Source of the DNA: an uncultured Mycobacterium sp.
GTDB lineage: Bacteria > Actinomycetota > Actinomycetes > Mycobacteriales > Mycobacteriaceae
DNA: 64,000 nucleotides
Reading direction: 5' to 3'
NCBI GenBank assembly: GCA_900078375.1
Contig: FLQS01000025.1
Coordinates: forward strand, 16,479-80,478
Shown here: positions 24,792 through 34,371 of the stretch, piece by piece
How positions within the stretch are numbered: the stretch's first letter is position 1
Layout: each line of letters begins with the position of its first letter
Notes under the pieces: generated by a model
Told to the model about the DNA's origin: nothing
The model's input: the letters and a program-made list of their open reading frames with translations, nothing else
Database searches by the model: none
Program-made: the position numbers and the translations under genes

Positions 24792-27143
24792 TCAGGCCGC
24801 GCTCGTCACCCGGTACACGTCGTAGACACCCTCGATATTGCGGACCGCGTTGAGCACGTGGCCGAGGTGCTTGGGATCGCCCATCTCAAAGGTGAAGCGG
24901 CTGATGGCTACTCGATCGTTGGAGGTCGTCACCGAGGCCGACAAGATGTTCACCCGCTCGTCGGCCAGCACCCGGGTGACATCGGAGAGCAGCCGATGCC
25001 GGTCGAGCGCCTCGACCTGGATGGCCACCAGGAACACCGACGTCGGCGACGGCGCCCAGGTCACCTCGATGATCCGTTCCGACTGTTGCTGCAGCGAACC
25101 GGCATTGGTGCAGTCCGTGCGGTGCACGCTGACTCCGCCGCCGCGGGTGACGAAACCCATGATGTTGTCGCCGGGTACCGGCGTGCAGCACTTGGCCAGT
25201 TTGGTCAGCACCCCGGGTGCGCCGGGCACCGCCACGCCGGTGTCGTCGCTACTACGCTGGCGCACCGGCATGGTGGCCGGCGTCGAGCGTTCGGCCAGTT
25301 CATCTTCGGCGCTCTCGGCGCCGCCGAGTTGATCCACCAGCCGCTGCACCACGTGCCGGGGTGAGACGTGCCCCTCGCCGACCGCCGTGTACAGCGACGA
25401 GACGTCCGCGTAGCGCAGCTCCTTCGCCAGTGCGCCCATCGCTTCGGCGTTGACCAGCTTCTGCAACGGCAGACCGCCACGGCGAACCTCGCGGGCGATG
25501 GAGTCCTTACCGGCCTCCAGCGCCTCCTCGCGGCGCTCCTTGGCGAACCACTGCCGGATCTTGGCCTTCGCGCGCGGCGAGACCACGAATTGCTGCCAGT
25601 CCCGTGACGGGCCCGCATTCGGCGCCTTCGAGGTGAAAACTTCCACCTGGTCGCCGTTTTCGAGCTTGCGCTCCAGCGCGACCAATCGTCCGTTGACCCG
25701 GGAGCCGATACACCGATGGCCGACCTCGGTGTGCACCGCGTAGGCGAAGTCCACCGGGGTGGAGCCGGCCGGGAGAGTGATCAGGTCACCCTTCGGGGTG
25801 AACACGAAGATCTCCTGCACCGCGAGGTCGTAACGCAGTGACTCCAGGAACTCGCCGGGGTCGGCGGCTTCCCGCTGCCAGTCGAGCAATTGGCGCATCC
25901 ACGCCATATCGTCGATCTCGGCCGCGGCGTTCAGGGCCGGAACTCCGTTGCGGCCCTTGGATTCCTTGTATCGCCAGTGCGCGGCGATACCGAACTCGGC
26001 CGTCTTGTGCATGGCGTCGGTGCGGATCTGCACCTCCAGCGGTTTACCCTCCGGGCCGACGACGGTGGTGTGCAGCGACTGGTAGACCCCGAATCGCGGC
26101 TGGGCGATGTAGTCCTTGAACCGGCCGGGCATCGGCTGCCACAGCGAATGCACAACGCCGACGGCCGCATAGCAGTCGCGGATCTCGTCGCACAGGATTC
26201 GCACACCCACCAGATCATGGATGTCGTCGAAGTCGCGGCCCTTGACGATCATCTTCTGGTAGATCGACCAGTAGTGCTTGGGCCTGCCCTCGACTGTGGC
26301 GGTGATCTTCATCCCGGACAGTGCCGAGTTGATCTCGGCACGAACCTTGGCCAGGTAAGTGTCTCGGGACGGCGCCCGGTCGGCGACCAGCCGCACGATC
26401 TCTTCGTAGCGCTTGGGATGCAGGATCGCGAAGGACAGGTCCTCGAGCTCCCACTTGACGGTGGCCATCCCCAGCCGATGAGCAAGCGGGGCAATGACTT
26501 CCAGCGTCTCGCGGGCCTTGCGGGCCTGCTTCTCCGGCGGCAGGAATCGCATGGTGCGCATGTTGTGCAGCCGGTCGGCGACCTTGATGACGAGCACCCG
26601 CGGATCCCGGGCCATCGCGATGATCATCTTGCGGATGGTCTCGCCCTCGGCGGCGGTACCCAGGGCCACCTTGTCCAGCTTGGTGACTCCGTCCACCAGG
26701 TGGGCGACCTCGTCGCCGAAGTCGGCGGTCAACGCCTCCATGGCGTAGCCGGTGTCCTCGACCGTGTCGTGCAACAGTGCGGCCACCAGCGTGATGGTGT
26801 CCATACCGAACTCGGCGAGGATGTTGGCGACGGCCAGCGGGTGGGTGATGTACGGATCGCCGGACCGCCGCAGCTGATCGGCGTGCTTGGCCTCGGCCAC
26901 CTCGTAGGCGCGCTGCAGGATCGCCAGGTCGGCCTTCGGGTACATCTCCCGGTGCACCGCGACCAACGGTTCCAGAACCGGGTTGACGGTGCTGCGTTGC
27001 GAGGTCATCCGGCGCGCCAGCCGGGCGCGAACCCGGCGCGAGGCGCTGCTGGTGGTCTTCGGCGTCTCGACCCGCGGCTCGGCGGGCGGGATGTCGGAGA
27101 CGGGCGCCGGCGCGGCGGTCACCGCGCCGTTGTCGTCCACCAC
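24792..27143 (-). CDS. relA: Bifunctional (p)ppGpp synthetase/hydrolase Rel
   Basis: 783 residues if started at the GTG at 27143, which has a consensus AGGAGG (27151-27156) 7 bp upstream; the more upstream ATG at 27161 (789 residues) has no such site and lies at the foot of a 15-bp hairpin. Domain order is HD hydrolase (AALLHDTVEDTG), synthetase (YQSLHTTVVGPEGKPLEVQI), TGS (IFVFTPKGDLITLPAGSTP) and C-terminal ACT (VNILSASVTTSNDRVAISRF). It makes and degrades the stringent response alarmone. Very close in sequence to M. tuberculosis Rv2583c as I recall it. Confidence 0.95.
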   Translation of the reverse strand: MVDDNGAVTAAPAPVSDIPPAEPRVETPKTTSSASRRVRARLARRMTSQRSTVNPVLEPLVAVHREMYPKADLAILQRAYEVAEAKHADQLRRSGDPYITHPLAVANILAEFGMDTITLVAALLHDTVEDTGYAMEALTADFGDEVAHLVDGVTKLDKVALGTAAEGETIRKMIIAMARDPRVLVIKVADRLHNMRTMRFLPPEKQARKARETLEVIAPLAHRLGMATVKWELEDLSFAILHPKRYEEIVRLVADRAPSRDTYLAKVRAEINSALSGMKITATVEGRPKHYWSIYQKMIVKGRDFDDIHDLVGVRILCDEIRDCYAAVGVVHSLWQPMPGRFKDYIAQPRFGVYQSLHTTVVGPEGKPLEVQIRTDAMHKTAEFGIAAHWRYKESKGRNGVPALNAAAEIDDMAWMRQLLDWQREAADPGEFLESLRYDLAVQEIFVFTPKGDLITLPAGSTPVDFAYAVHTEVGHRCIGSRVNGRLVALERKLENGDQVEVFTSKAPNAGPSRDWQQFVVSPRAKAKIRQWFAKERREEALEAGKDSIAREVRRGGLPLQKLVNAEAMGALAKELRYADVSSLYTAVGEGHVSPRHVVQRLVDQLGGAESAEDELAERSTPATMPVRQRSSDDTGVAVPGAPGVLTKLAKCCTPVPGDNIMGFVTRGGGVSVHRTDCTNAGSLQQQSERIIEVTWAPSPTSVFLVAIQVEALDRHRLLSDVTRVLADERVNILSASVTTSNDRVAISRFTFEMGDPKHLGHVLNAVRNIEGVYDVYRVTSAA

Positions 27144-27160
27144 GCCGTCACCTCCTGCCA

Positions 27161-27196
27161 TCGGAACTTCGAGGATATCTCTCCTCGAAGTTCCGA
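27161..27196 (-). repeat. 15-bp hairpin just upstream of relA
   Basis: TCGGAACTTCGAGGA (27161-27175) and TCCTCGAAGTTCCGA (27182-27196) form a perfect 15-bp stem with a 6-nt loop. It lies between the stop of the Ig-like-repeat gene (27222) and the relA ribosome binding site (27151-27156), both on the minus strand. It can be the terminator of the upstream gene or a structured leader affecting relA translation; no T-run follows. Confidence 0.75.
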
Positions 27197-27221
27197 GTGG
27201 CAGGCCCGCACTAGACCGAGG

Positions 27222-28886
27222 CTAGTCCTGGGCTGAGGCGATCGGCTTGTCCCTGATGACGTAGCTCCCCGCCTCGTTCGGGTTGGGTGTCGTGAAGGTC
27301 GCGCCGTTGAGCTGGTAGGTCGAGTTCCCGATCTTGATGGTGAAGTCGCCGGTCACATTCCACACCGGCACCGAGCCTTCGATCCACGCGGTTTTTCCGG
27401 GGGCGACCGGGACGTTCATTGTCTGGGTGAAGGTATTCGTCTTGACCCACGTGTGCGAGTAGGTGCCCGTGATTTCGATGTTGATGATTGACGCGAGCTT
27501 GGCCAGCCCACCGCCGGACAGCTTGACGCTGATGCCCACGGTGTCGGACTGGGACACCTGGTCGGCGATCGCGATGCTGTAGCTCGTCGGCGTCGAGGTC
27601 GTGTTCGACACCGGGGTGCCGACTGTCCGGACCGGGCTGAACCCGGCTGTCTGACTCTTCGCGATGAAGCTGCAGCCCGCCTGCGAGCCGTCGTAGCAGA
27701 TGTTGGGCAGCACGGCCGCGATCTTGGCGGCGTCAGAGGCGCCGAGCGTGATGGTCGGGCTGCCCTTGTCCAGGGCGACGGCCAGCCGGTCGTTGGGGAC
27801 GCTGCACTGGCCACCACCGCCGGCTGCGCACTGCGTGTCCCGCGAATTGGTCTTGAACGCGACTTGAAAGTTCGTTCCGGTGTACCCGGCCGGGACGTAC
27901 CCGAAGTCGGATGGGGTGTACCCGAAGCCCACGGTGCCGAACTGTGTGGTGATCGAACCCGAGCTGAACAGGTACCAGGTGACGTGCCAGTTGGCCTCGC
28001 CGCCAGGCAGGATCACCGTGCCAATCGCCGGCCCGGAATCCAGATCGCCGGTGGTGCCCCCGTAGCCGTTGAATTTCAGCGGCGCCAGCGTGTAGTTGCG
28101 GAACCAGAAGGATTCCGTGACCCCGAGGGTGGGCTTGACCCTGACGTTGACCGGGACCACTGTCTGGCCCTGCTGCCCGTCGTCGGCGACGACGATGAAG
28201 TTGTCGACGCCGCCCGACTCGGCGAATTCGTTGGTCGGCTTGTAGTAGTAGGTGCCATTCGGGTTGATCGTCAGCGTGCCGTTGGCCGGCCCCTGGATGA
28301 TCTGGTACGTCAGCTTGTTGCCGTCAGGGTCGGTCGGCAACAGATCGCCGAGCACCTCGCCGGTGACGAACTCGTATAGCTCCCTCGGGTGAAGGGCCGG
28401 AACGCCGTTGGCCGGGTTGGTATCTGTCGCCCGCCGGAGCGTGTCGACGGCATTCAGCAGCATGGTGCGCAGCGGCAGCACCGGAGCGACGCCGCCGACA
28501 TTGGCGGGATTGGGGGCGTAGCCCAGCAGCCCGGCGAGATTGGCGACGAGCACGTCCACGCCGATGGCAAGCGGGGACGGCGCGCGCAGTTTCTTGGTGG
28601 CAGTCGCCGACGCGACGGGCGAGGCGGACGGCACCCGGGCCGCGCGCGCGGTGCCGGTCTTGTTGGGCGCCTTGACTGTTGGCGCCGCAGCGACACGGGC
28701 CGGTTGCTTCGCCGTGCGGCTGGGACCAGCGGTTGCCTTGGTCGCCGACGCGGTACTGGATGCGGACGACGAATCCGATGCCGACGAGTCAGCAGACGCT
28801 GTTGCACAGTTGCTGCCGATGACGAGCCCCGCTCCGATGGCGAATGCCGCGGCCGCGAGTCGCGGAACCAGAATGGTCGATTGCAC
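27222..28886 (-). CDS. Secreted Ig-like/cadherin-like repeat protein
   Basis: 554 residues from the GTG at 28886, which has a consensus AGGAGG 5-6 bp upstream. A signal peptide (VPRLAAAAFAIGAGLVIGS) is followed by a Ser/Ala/Pro-rich low-complexity linker, a RLPM-type region ending VTGEVLGDLLPTDPDG, and one tandem Ig-like/VCBS-like module (LTYQIIQGPANGTLTINPNG, YKPTNEF ... DNFIVVADDG). The C-terminal half is beta-rich and contains cysteines (CAAGGGGQC, CYDGSQAGC). Probably a cell-surface or secreted protein; function unknown. It sits between apt and relA, which are direct neighbours in M. tuberculosis. Confidence 0.75.
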   Translation of the reverse strand: MQSTILVPRLAAAAFAIGAGLVIGSNCATASADSSASDSSSASSTASATKATAGPSRTAKQPARVAAAPTVKAPNKTGTARAARVPSASPVASATATKKLRAPSPLAIGVDVLVANLAGLLGYAPNPANVGGVAPVLPLRTMLLNAVDTLRRATDTNPANGVPALHPRELYEFVTGEVLGDLLPTDPDGNKLTYQIIQGPANGTLTINPNGTYYYKPTNEFAESGGVDNFIVVADDGQQGQTVVPVNVRVKPTLGVTESFWFRNYTLAPLKFNGYGGTTGDLDSGPAIGTVILPGGEANWHVTWYLFSSGSITTQFGTVGFGYTPSDFGYVPAGYTGTNFQVAFKTNSRDTQCAAGGGGQCSVPNDRLAVALDKGSPTITLGASDAAKIAAVLPNICYDGSQAGCSFIAKSQTAGFSPVRTVGTPVSNTTSTPTSYSIAIADQVSQSDTVGISVKLSGGGLAKLASIINIEITGTYSHTWVKTNTFTQTMNVPVAPGKTAWIEGSVPVWNVTGDFTIKIGNSTYQLNGATFTTPNPNEAGSYVIRDKPIASAQD

Positions 28887-29034
28887 GGACGCCTCCTGTA
28901 ACAGGCCCCCGACAGGACCCAATTCTGTTGTCACAGAGAGCATTGCGTAATTGCCTGGTGCGAACAACGCAAACGTCAGGCCGCCACGAGTCGTTTGCCA
29001 GGTCGCCATGTAGCTACCCGGGCGTTAACCAGAC

Positions 29035-29565
29035 TCAGACGCTCTGGAGGCTCGCAACCTGCAGCGGGGAGACTTTGTCGCGGCCGCCGAGCCCCAACAG
29101 TTCCAGCACCACTGCGGCCACCGGAACCTCTGCCCCACTGGCCGCCAGCAACGCGCCGGCCGCGGCAAGTGTCCCGCCGGTGGCGAGCACGTCGTCGATG
29201 ATCACGATGCGGCGCCCCGCCAGGTCGATCCCGTCAGCGGGAATCTCCAGCGTCGCCGTGCCGTACTCGAGGGTGTAGGTCTGGCTGTGCACCGGCGGTG
29301 GCAGCTTTCCGCCCTTGCGAATGGCGAGCACTCCGATGCCCAGTCGGTGGGCCACCGCGCCACCCAGAAGGAAACCGCGGGCGTCGATCCCGGCCACCAG
29401 GTCGGCGCCGGCCGCGATCTCGGCGAGCGCGTCGGTGACGACAGCCAGCCCGTTGCGGTCGGCCAGCACCGGGGTGAGGTCTTTGAACTGGACGCCCGGC
29501 TCGGGAAAGTCGGGCACCTCGCGGGTCAGCGCCTTGATGACATCGACAACGGACTCACCGCTCAC
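29035..29565 (-). CDS. apt: Adenine phosphoribosyltransferase
   Basis: 176 residues from the GTG at 29565, which overlaps the upstream stop as GTGA; an ATG at 29580 adds five residues and is also possible. The PRPP-binding motif is VIIDDVLATGGT, with the early FPEPGVQFKDLTPVL and GIDARGFLLGG typical of Apt. It salvages adenine to AMP. Placed after the Rv2585c-like lipoprotein gene and translationally coupled to it. Confidence 0.93.
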   Translation of the reverse strand: MSGESVVDVIKALTREVPDFPEPGVQFKDLTPVLADRNGLAVVTDALAEIAAGADLVAGIDARGFLLGGAVAHRLGIGVLAIRKGGKLPPPVHSQTYTLEYGTATLEIPADGIDLAGRRIVIIDDVLATGGTLAAAGALLAASGAEVPVAAVVLELLGLGGRDKVSPLQVASLQSV

Positions 29566-31214
29566 TTCTCGAACACCCATCGGTCCATGTTCCAGCCCGC
29601 GCCCCACTTGGTCGGATTGCCTTCCACGGCATACATCTTCTTCGACGCCAGCACCGTGCGTTGCTGACGGTACAGCGGCAGGGTTGGCATGTCGCCCCAC
29701 AGGATCGGCGAACCGTCGCCCAGGAGCTTGGCTTGTTCCTTCGCGTCGGCGGTGACCGCCAGCGCGGAGATGATGCCGTCGATCTGTGGGTTGGAGTAGC
29801 GCGGCAGATTGTTGCCGTTGCCGGAGAACAGCGTGTAGGCGTCCAGCGCAGACGACCCGGTGGAGCCGCTGCCCGTCGCACCGCCGGTGCTGGCCAGCAG
29901 CGCGTCGAGCTTGCCGTCCCGCAGCGTCTGCGGGCCCGTCGTGTCCGACGTCGTGTCGACGACGGTGATGCCCGCGGCCGCACAGGATTTGGTGATTGCG
30001 CCGACAGTGGCCGCCAGCCGCGGGTTGGGCGCCTGGTAGCCGATGCGCACGGTCAGCGGCTGGCCACCGAGAGCGTCGCGGGCAGCATCGGGGTTGGCCG
30101 GACCGAACTGACCGGCGACCGCGGCGCCTTCGATACCGCTTAACGCATCGTCGCTGGCCGGGTTGAGCCGGACATTGGAGATCGGCGTCTCGGCGTTCAT
30201 TGCGATCAGATCGCGCGGGGTGCACAACGCCACCGCGCGCCGGGCCGGCGGCGCGGCCAGTGGACCCTCAGGCGCGAAGATCAGCTGCTCGATACCGCTC
30301 GAGGGCAGCTCGTGGCGGTCATAGCCGTCGGGCGTGGTCAGGGTGCCCGACGATCCGGTCGCCACGTCGACGACCTGAAAGGTGCCGTTGTTGATCCGGT
30401 CCTGCACGTCGACGCCGCGTGGCCACACGGTGATCCGCTTCGTGATGGGCTTGGCGCCCCACCACCGGTCGTTGGCGGTCAGCACCACCGCCCCCTCGGG
30501 CAGCACCGAATCGATCTTGTAGGGACCCGACGACGGGAACCGCTTGAGGTCGACCCCCGGCTTGAGATCCCACACGGTGTTCCACGCCTGGGCAATGCGG
30601 TCGATGGCGGCAGGATCGCCACTGGCAATGGTGCGGGTGACGTCCAGACCCAGCACGTCGCCGATGACGTGCGACGGCATCATCGACGTCGCGGTGAACA
30701 ACTGCTGGTAGTCGACGACAGCGCGGCCCGGCAGATAGGTCACCCGGGCCTTCTTCTGGCCCGGCTGGCAGTCGATGCCGTCGATGTCGAGGTAACCCGC
30801 GCGGCTCGCAGCGTCGAAAGCGGGGAACCGCCCGGACTGCGCGGCCCACGCCAGCACCAGGTCGTCACAGGTCACTGGTTTGCCGTCGGAGTACACGGCC
30901 TTGTCAGAGATCTGGTAGTCCAGCACGAGCGGATCACGACCGACCACCGACACCGAGCCGAAGTCGTGGTCGGCCAGCACCTGCCCGTCGGGACCGTGGA
31001 AGTTGAACCCGGCGAGCACGCGGGCGAATGCCTGCGGGCCGGCCGAGGCCGCACCCGTCACGGTGTTGGTGTTGTAGGTGACCAGCATGCCGTCGACGGC
31101 GTAGTTGATCTGGTCAGCGGGGCTGCCCGAACACGATGACAGCACGCTCGACGTGATCATTCCCATGACAGCCGCCACTGCAACAGCGGCGGCGCGCCGG
31201 CGCCTGACAGCCAT
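29562..31214 (-). CDS. Solute-binding lipoprotein, family 5 (Rv2585c-like)
   Basis: 550 residues. The signal peptide ends in lipobox LSSC. The mature protein has the extended fold of family 5 (peptide/nickel/oligosaccharide) substrate-binding proteins: KAVYSDGKPVTCDDLVLAWA, FPSSGPYKIDSVLPEGAVVL and an FVEK-like C-terminus. No permease or ATPase genes are adjacent, so its transporter is elsewhere or it has a non-transport role. It lies in the secD-secF-lipoprotein-apt order conserved in mycobacteria, 6 bp after secF. Confidence 0.88.
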   Translation of the reverse strand: MAVRRRRAAAVAVAAVMGMITSSVLSSCSGSPADQINYAVDGMLVTYNTNTVTGAASAGPQAFARVLAGFNFHGPDGQVLADHDFGSVSVVGRDPLVLDYQISDKAVYSDGKPVTCDDLVLAWAAQSGRFPAFDAASRAGYLDIDGIDCQPGQKKARVTYLPGRAVVDYQQLFTATSMMPSHVIGDVLGLDVTRTIASGDPAAIDRIAQAWNTVWDLKPGVDLKRFPSSGPYKIDSVLPEGAVVLTANDRWWGAKPITKRITVWPRGVDVQDRINNGTFQVVDVATGSSGTLTTPDGYDRHELPSSGIEQLIFAPEGPLAAPPARRAVALCTPRDLIAMNAETPISNVRLNPASDDALSGIEGAAVAGQFGPANPDAARDALGGQPLTVRIGYQAPNPRLAATVGAITKSCAAAGITVVDTTSDTTGPQTLRDGKLDALLASTGGATGSGSTGSSALDAYTLFSGNGNNLPRYSNPQIDGIISALAVTADAKEQAKLLGDGSPILWGDMPTLPLYRQQRTVLASKKMYAVEGNPTKWGAGWNMDRWVFEK

Positions 31215-31220
31215 GGGTCG

Positions 31221-32507
31221 CTATCGCCCTCGGGTGCTGCGCTTGCCCGTTGGCCGGCTCGGACGGGCTCCCGGTGAGGGCTTGTTGCCCACTGCCGGGG
31301 TGCCACCGGCTGAAGCCGATGTCGGGGTCCCCCCTATGGCAGCTTCGGCCGGGACCGCGTCGGCGGCCCTTTCCAGGTTGACGGCACCGCCCGTGACGAC
31401 CTCGCTGGCTTCCGTTTTCGAGGCCGACGGCTTGCGCCGGTTGAGCACCCGTCGGGTGTGGGTGCGGACCATGTCGGTGCGCTCGCGCAGCGACACCAGC
31501 AGCGGAGTGGCGAAGAAGATCGACGAGTAGGTACCGACGATGACGCCGACCAGCTGGACCAGCGCCAGGTCCATCAGCGTGCCGACGCCGAGCAGCCAGA
31601 CCGCCACCACCATCAGTGCCAGGATCGGTAGCACCGAGATCAGGCTGGTGTTGATCGAGCGCATGAAGGTCTGGTTGACCGCGAGGTTGGCGTGTTCGGC
31701 GAACGTTCTTCGGGTGGTGTGCTCGAAGCCGTGGGTGTTCTCCTCGACTTTGTCGAAGACGATGACCGTGTCGTACAGCGAGAAGCCCAAGATCGTGAGC
31801 AGGCCGATGACCGTGGCCGGGGTTACCTCGAACCCGACGATCGAATACACGCCCGCGGTGACGATCAGGTCGAACACCATGGTCAACAGGGCTGACATCG
31901 CCATGTACCGCTCGTAGCGGAAGGTGATGTAGATGGCGGCCAGCACCAGGAACACCCCGAGGGCCAGCAGGGCCTTCTTGGTGATCTGGTCACCCCAGGT
32001 CTCCGAGACGTCCGACTGGCTGATCGCCTGTTCGCTGGGCTTGCCGTCCGAGCCCTTGGGCTGCAACGCATCGAACAACGCCGAGCCCAGTTTCGCCGAC
32101 TCTTCGTTGCTGAGCTTCTCCGAGCGGATCTGCAGCGTCGCCGAGGGGCCGTTGCCGACGACGACGACCGATTCCGGATTCTTGCCCATCGTCTTGCTGT
32201 AGACGTCCTCCACCTGCTGGGTGGTGATCGTGCCGTTCTGACCGGCGGTGGGTAGCCCGATCTTGGTGCCGCCCTCGAAGTCGATGCCGAAGGTGAAACC
32301 CTTCACGGCGATGCTGACGATGCAGACGGCGACGATCAGGCCGCTGATCGCGTACCACATCTTGCGCCTGCCGATGACCTCGAAGGCGCCGGTGCCGGTG
32401 TAGAGGCGCACGAAGAAACCGTGCTTCGGCGCGCCGGTATCGATGGTTTCCAAATCGGGTGCCTCGACGGCGGTCGATGCGACGTCGTCTGCGATGTCCT
32501 TGGCCAT
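31221..32507 (-). CDS. secF: Protein translocase subunit SecF
   Basis: 428 residues, six transmembrane helices. Diagnostic segments are GIDFEGGTKIGLP in the first periplasmic loop, TVIGLLTILGFSLYDTVIVFDKVEEN, and RSINTSLISVLPILAL. A hydrophilic C-terminal tail rich in Ala, Pro, Arg and Thr (after residue about 360) is characteristic of actinobacterial SecF. With SecD and YajC it uses the proton gradient to assist SecYEG export. It starts 4 bp after secD. Confidence 0.95.
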   Translation of the reverse strand: MAKDIADDVASTAVEAPDLETIDTGAPKHGFFVRLYTGTGAFEVIGRRKMWYAISGLIVAVCIVSIAVKGFTFGIDFEGGTKIGLPTAGQNGTITTQQVEDVYSKTMGKNPESVVVVGNGPSATLQIRSEKLSNEESAKLGSALFDALQPKGSDGKPSEQAISQSDVSETWGDQITKKALLALGVFLVLAAIYITFRYERYMAMSALLTMVFDLIVTAGVYSIVGFEVTPATVIGLLTILGFSLYDTVIVFDKVEENTHGFEHTTRRTFAEHANLAVNQTFMRSINTSLISVLPILALMVVAVWLLGVGTLMDLALVQLVGVIVGTYSSIFFATPLLVSLRERTDMVRTHTRRVLNRRKPSASKTEASEVVTGGAVNLERAADAVPAEAAIGGTPTSASAGGTPAVGNKPSPGARPSRPTGKRSTRGR

Positions 32508-32511
32508 GCCG

Positions 32512-34296
32512 TTACCCCCGTCCCGTCGCTGTGGCTGCCGCTCGGCGTTCCCGGGCGATCTGCTGCACCGCGCCGAGACCGTTGAGGCCCGGTTTGGCCA
32601 TGGTCGGCGACTTCGACGCCAGGTACACCAGCGGCCAGGTCACCAGGAACACCACGACAACGTCGAGGATCGTGGTCAGACCCAACGTGAACGCGAAGCC
32701 CTTCACCTGGCCGACGGCCAGGAAGTACAGCACCGCGGCGGCCAGGAACGTCACCGCGTTGCCGGACAGAATGGTCTTACGGGCACGCGCCCAACCGCGC
32801 GGCACCGCCGAGCGGAACGAACGCCCTTCGCGGATCTCGTCTTTGATGCGTTCGAAGAACACCACGAACGAGTCGGCGGTCGTGCCGATACCGATGATCA
32901 GACCGGCAATACCGGCGAGGTCGAGGGTGTAGTTGATGTATCTGCCCAGCAGCACCAGGATGCCGAACACCATCGCACCGGAAGCCACCAGCGACAGCGC
33001 CGTCAGCAGTCCCAACACGCGGTAGTAGAGCAGCGAGTACAGCAGCACCAGCGCCAACCCGATCGCACCCGCGACCAGGCCTGCCCTAAGCGATGCCAAT
33101 CCCAGTGTCGCCGAGACGGTTTCGGCCTCCGAGGATTCGAACGACAGCGGCAGCGACCCGTATTTGAGGACGTTGGCCAGCTGCTTGGCGCTGTCGGCGG
33201 TGAACGGCGGGTTGCCGCCGCTGATCTGGGTGCGCCCACCAGGAATCGCCTCCCGGATCTGCGGGGCGCTGACCACCTCGGAGTCGAGCGTGAATGCCGT
33301 CTGGGTGCCGATGTTGGCGGCGGTGAAGTCGGCCCAGGTGGTGGCGGCCTCATCCTTGAAGGTCAGGTCGACGACGTAGGCGCCGCTCTGGTTGTCCAGG
33401 CCGGACGTCGCGTCCTTGATCTGGTCGCCGCTGATGATCGACTTGTCCAGCACGTAGATGTACTTGCGGTCCTGAGAGCAAGCCACCAGCGGCAGGTTCG
33501 GATCGTCGTTGCCCGCCAGGATGTCCGGCTGGTCGCACTTGCTCGCCATGTACTGCACGGCGATCAGCAGCAGGTTCTGGTTGGTGCTCTGGCGCAGTTC
33601 CTTTTCGAACTTGATGCGCGCGGCAAGGTCCTTACGCGGGTCCGGTGGCGGCGCGGGCGCACCTGGGGCAGGCGCTCCTGGCGCGGGTGCGCCGGCGGCC
33701 GGGGCCGCAGGCGCAGGCGGCGCGGGGGTCGGCGAGGGCGCCGGTTCGGCCGGGTATGGCCGCGGCTGCGGTGCGGGGGCCGCCGGGTTGGCGGGCTCGG
33801 GCGCGGCAGGCGGTGCGGCCGGCGCTGGTGCTGGTGCTCCCCCGGGCGCGGGCGCCCCGCCCGGCGGTGCGCCGCTGGCGCCCGCAGCCTGCATCTGCTG
33901 CTTGATGGCGTCGATCGGAATCGGCTGGCCGATCACCGGGCGAATGAACAGCCGGGCGGTCTGACCGAGGTTGCGGGCCTCGTTGCCGTCATTGCCGGGA
34001 ACGGTGATGACGAGGTTGTCGCCGTCGATGACGACCTCGGAGCCGGACACACCGAGGCCGTTGACGCGGGCGCCGATGATCTCTTGCGCCTGGTTCAGCG
34101 CATCACGGGTGGGCTTGGATCCGTCCGGGGTGCGCGCGGTCAGCGTGACGCGGGTGCCGCCCTGGAGGTCGATGCCCAGCTTGGGGCTCGATTTCTTGTC
34201 TCCGGTGAGGAAGACGAGTAGGTAGACCCCGATCAGCAGGACCAAGAACAGCGCCAGCCAGCGGTAGGGGTGCACCGGCGCCGAAGACGATGCCAC
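32512..34296 (-). CDS. secD: Protein translocase subunit SecD
   Basis: 594 residues. One N-terminal helix (residues 12-31), then GIDLQGGTRVTL and the large periplasmic P1 domain, then five more helices with AGIAGLIIGIGTTADSFVVF and TILSGNAVTFLAAAVLYFLA. Between about residues 140 and 222 there is a long Pro/Ala/Gly low-complexity insertion in the periplasmic domain. Partner of SecF in the Sec auxiliary complex. Confidence 0.95.
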   Translation of the reverse strand: MASSSAPVHPYRWLALFLVLLIGVYLLVFLTGDKKSSPKLGIDLQGGTRVTLTARTPDGSKPTRDALNQAQEIIGARVNGLGVSGSEVVIDGDNLVITVPGNDGNEARNLGQTARLFIRPVIGQPIPIDAIKQQMQAAGASGAPPGGAPAPGGAPAPAPAAPPAAPEPANPAAPAPQPRPYPAEPAPSPTPAPPAPAAPAAGAPAPGAPAPGAPAPPPDPRKDLAARIKFEKELRQSTNQNLLLIAVQYMASKCDQPDILAGNDDPNLPLVACSQDRKYIYVLDKSIISGDQIKDATSGLDNQSGAYVVDLTFKDEAATTWADFTAANIGTQTAFTLDSEVVSAPQIREAIPGGRTQISGGNPPFTADSAKQLANVLKYGSLPLSFESSEAETVSATLGLASLRAGLVAGAIGLALVLLYSLLYYRVLGLLTALSLVASGAMVFGILVLLGRYINYTLDLAGIAGLIIGIGTTADSFVVFFERIKDEIREGRSFRSAVPRGWARARKTILSGNAVTFLAAAVLYFLAVGQVKGFAFTLGLTTILDVVVVFLVTWPLVYLASKSPTMAKPGLNGLGAVQQIARERRAAATATGRG

Positions 34297-34371
34297 GTTG
34301 TTGTCTCTCCTAGCTTTCTCGCTTAGCGGTCCTCTGAGCTCCCGCTAGAGGGTACGTGGTGTGCCTGGCGA

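Noticed and set aside
24447..25364. Long plus-strand open frame of 305 residues
   Set aside because: It lies almost wholly antisense to relA, has no domain signals and its composition is the usual high-GC mirror of the real gene.
32443..34221. 592-residue plus-strand open frame
   Set aside because: Antisense to secD and rich in Arg/Gly/Asp as expected of a shadow of a Pro/Ala-rich gene.
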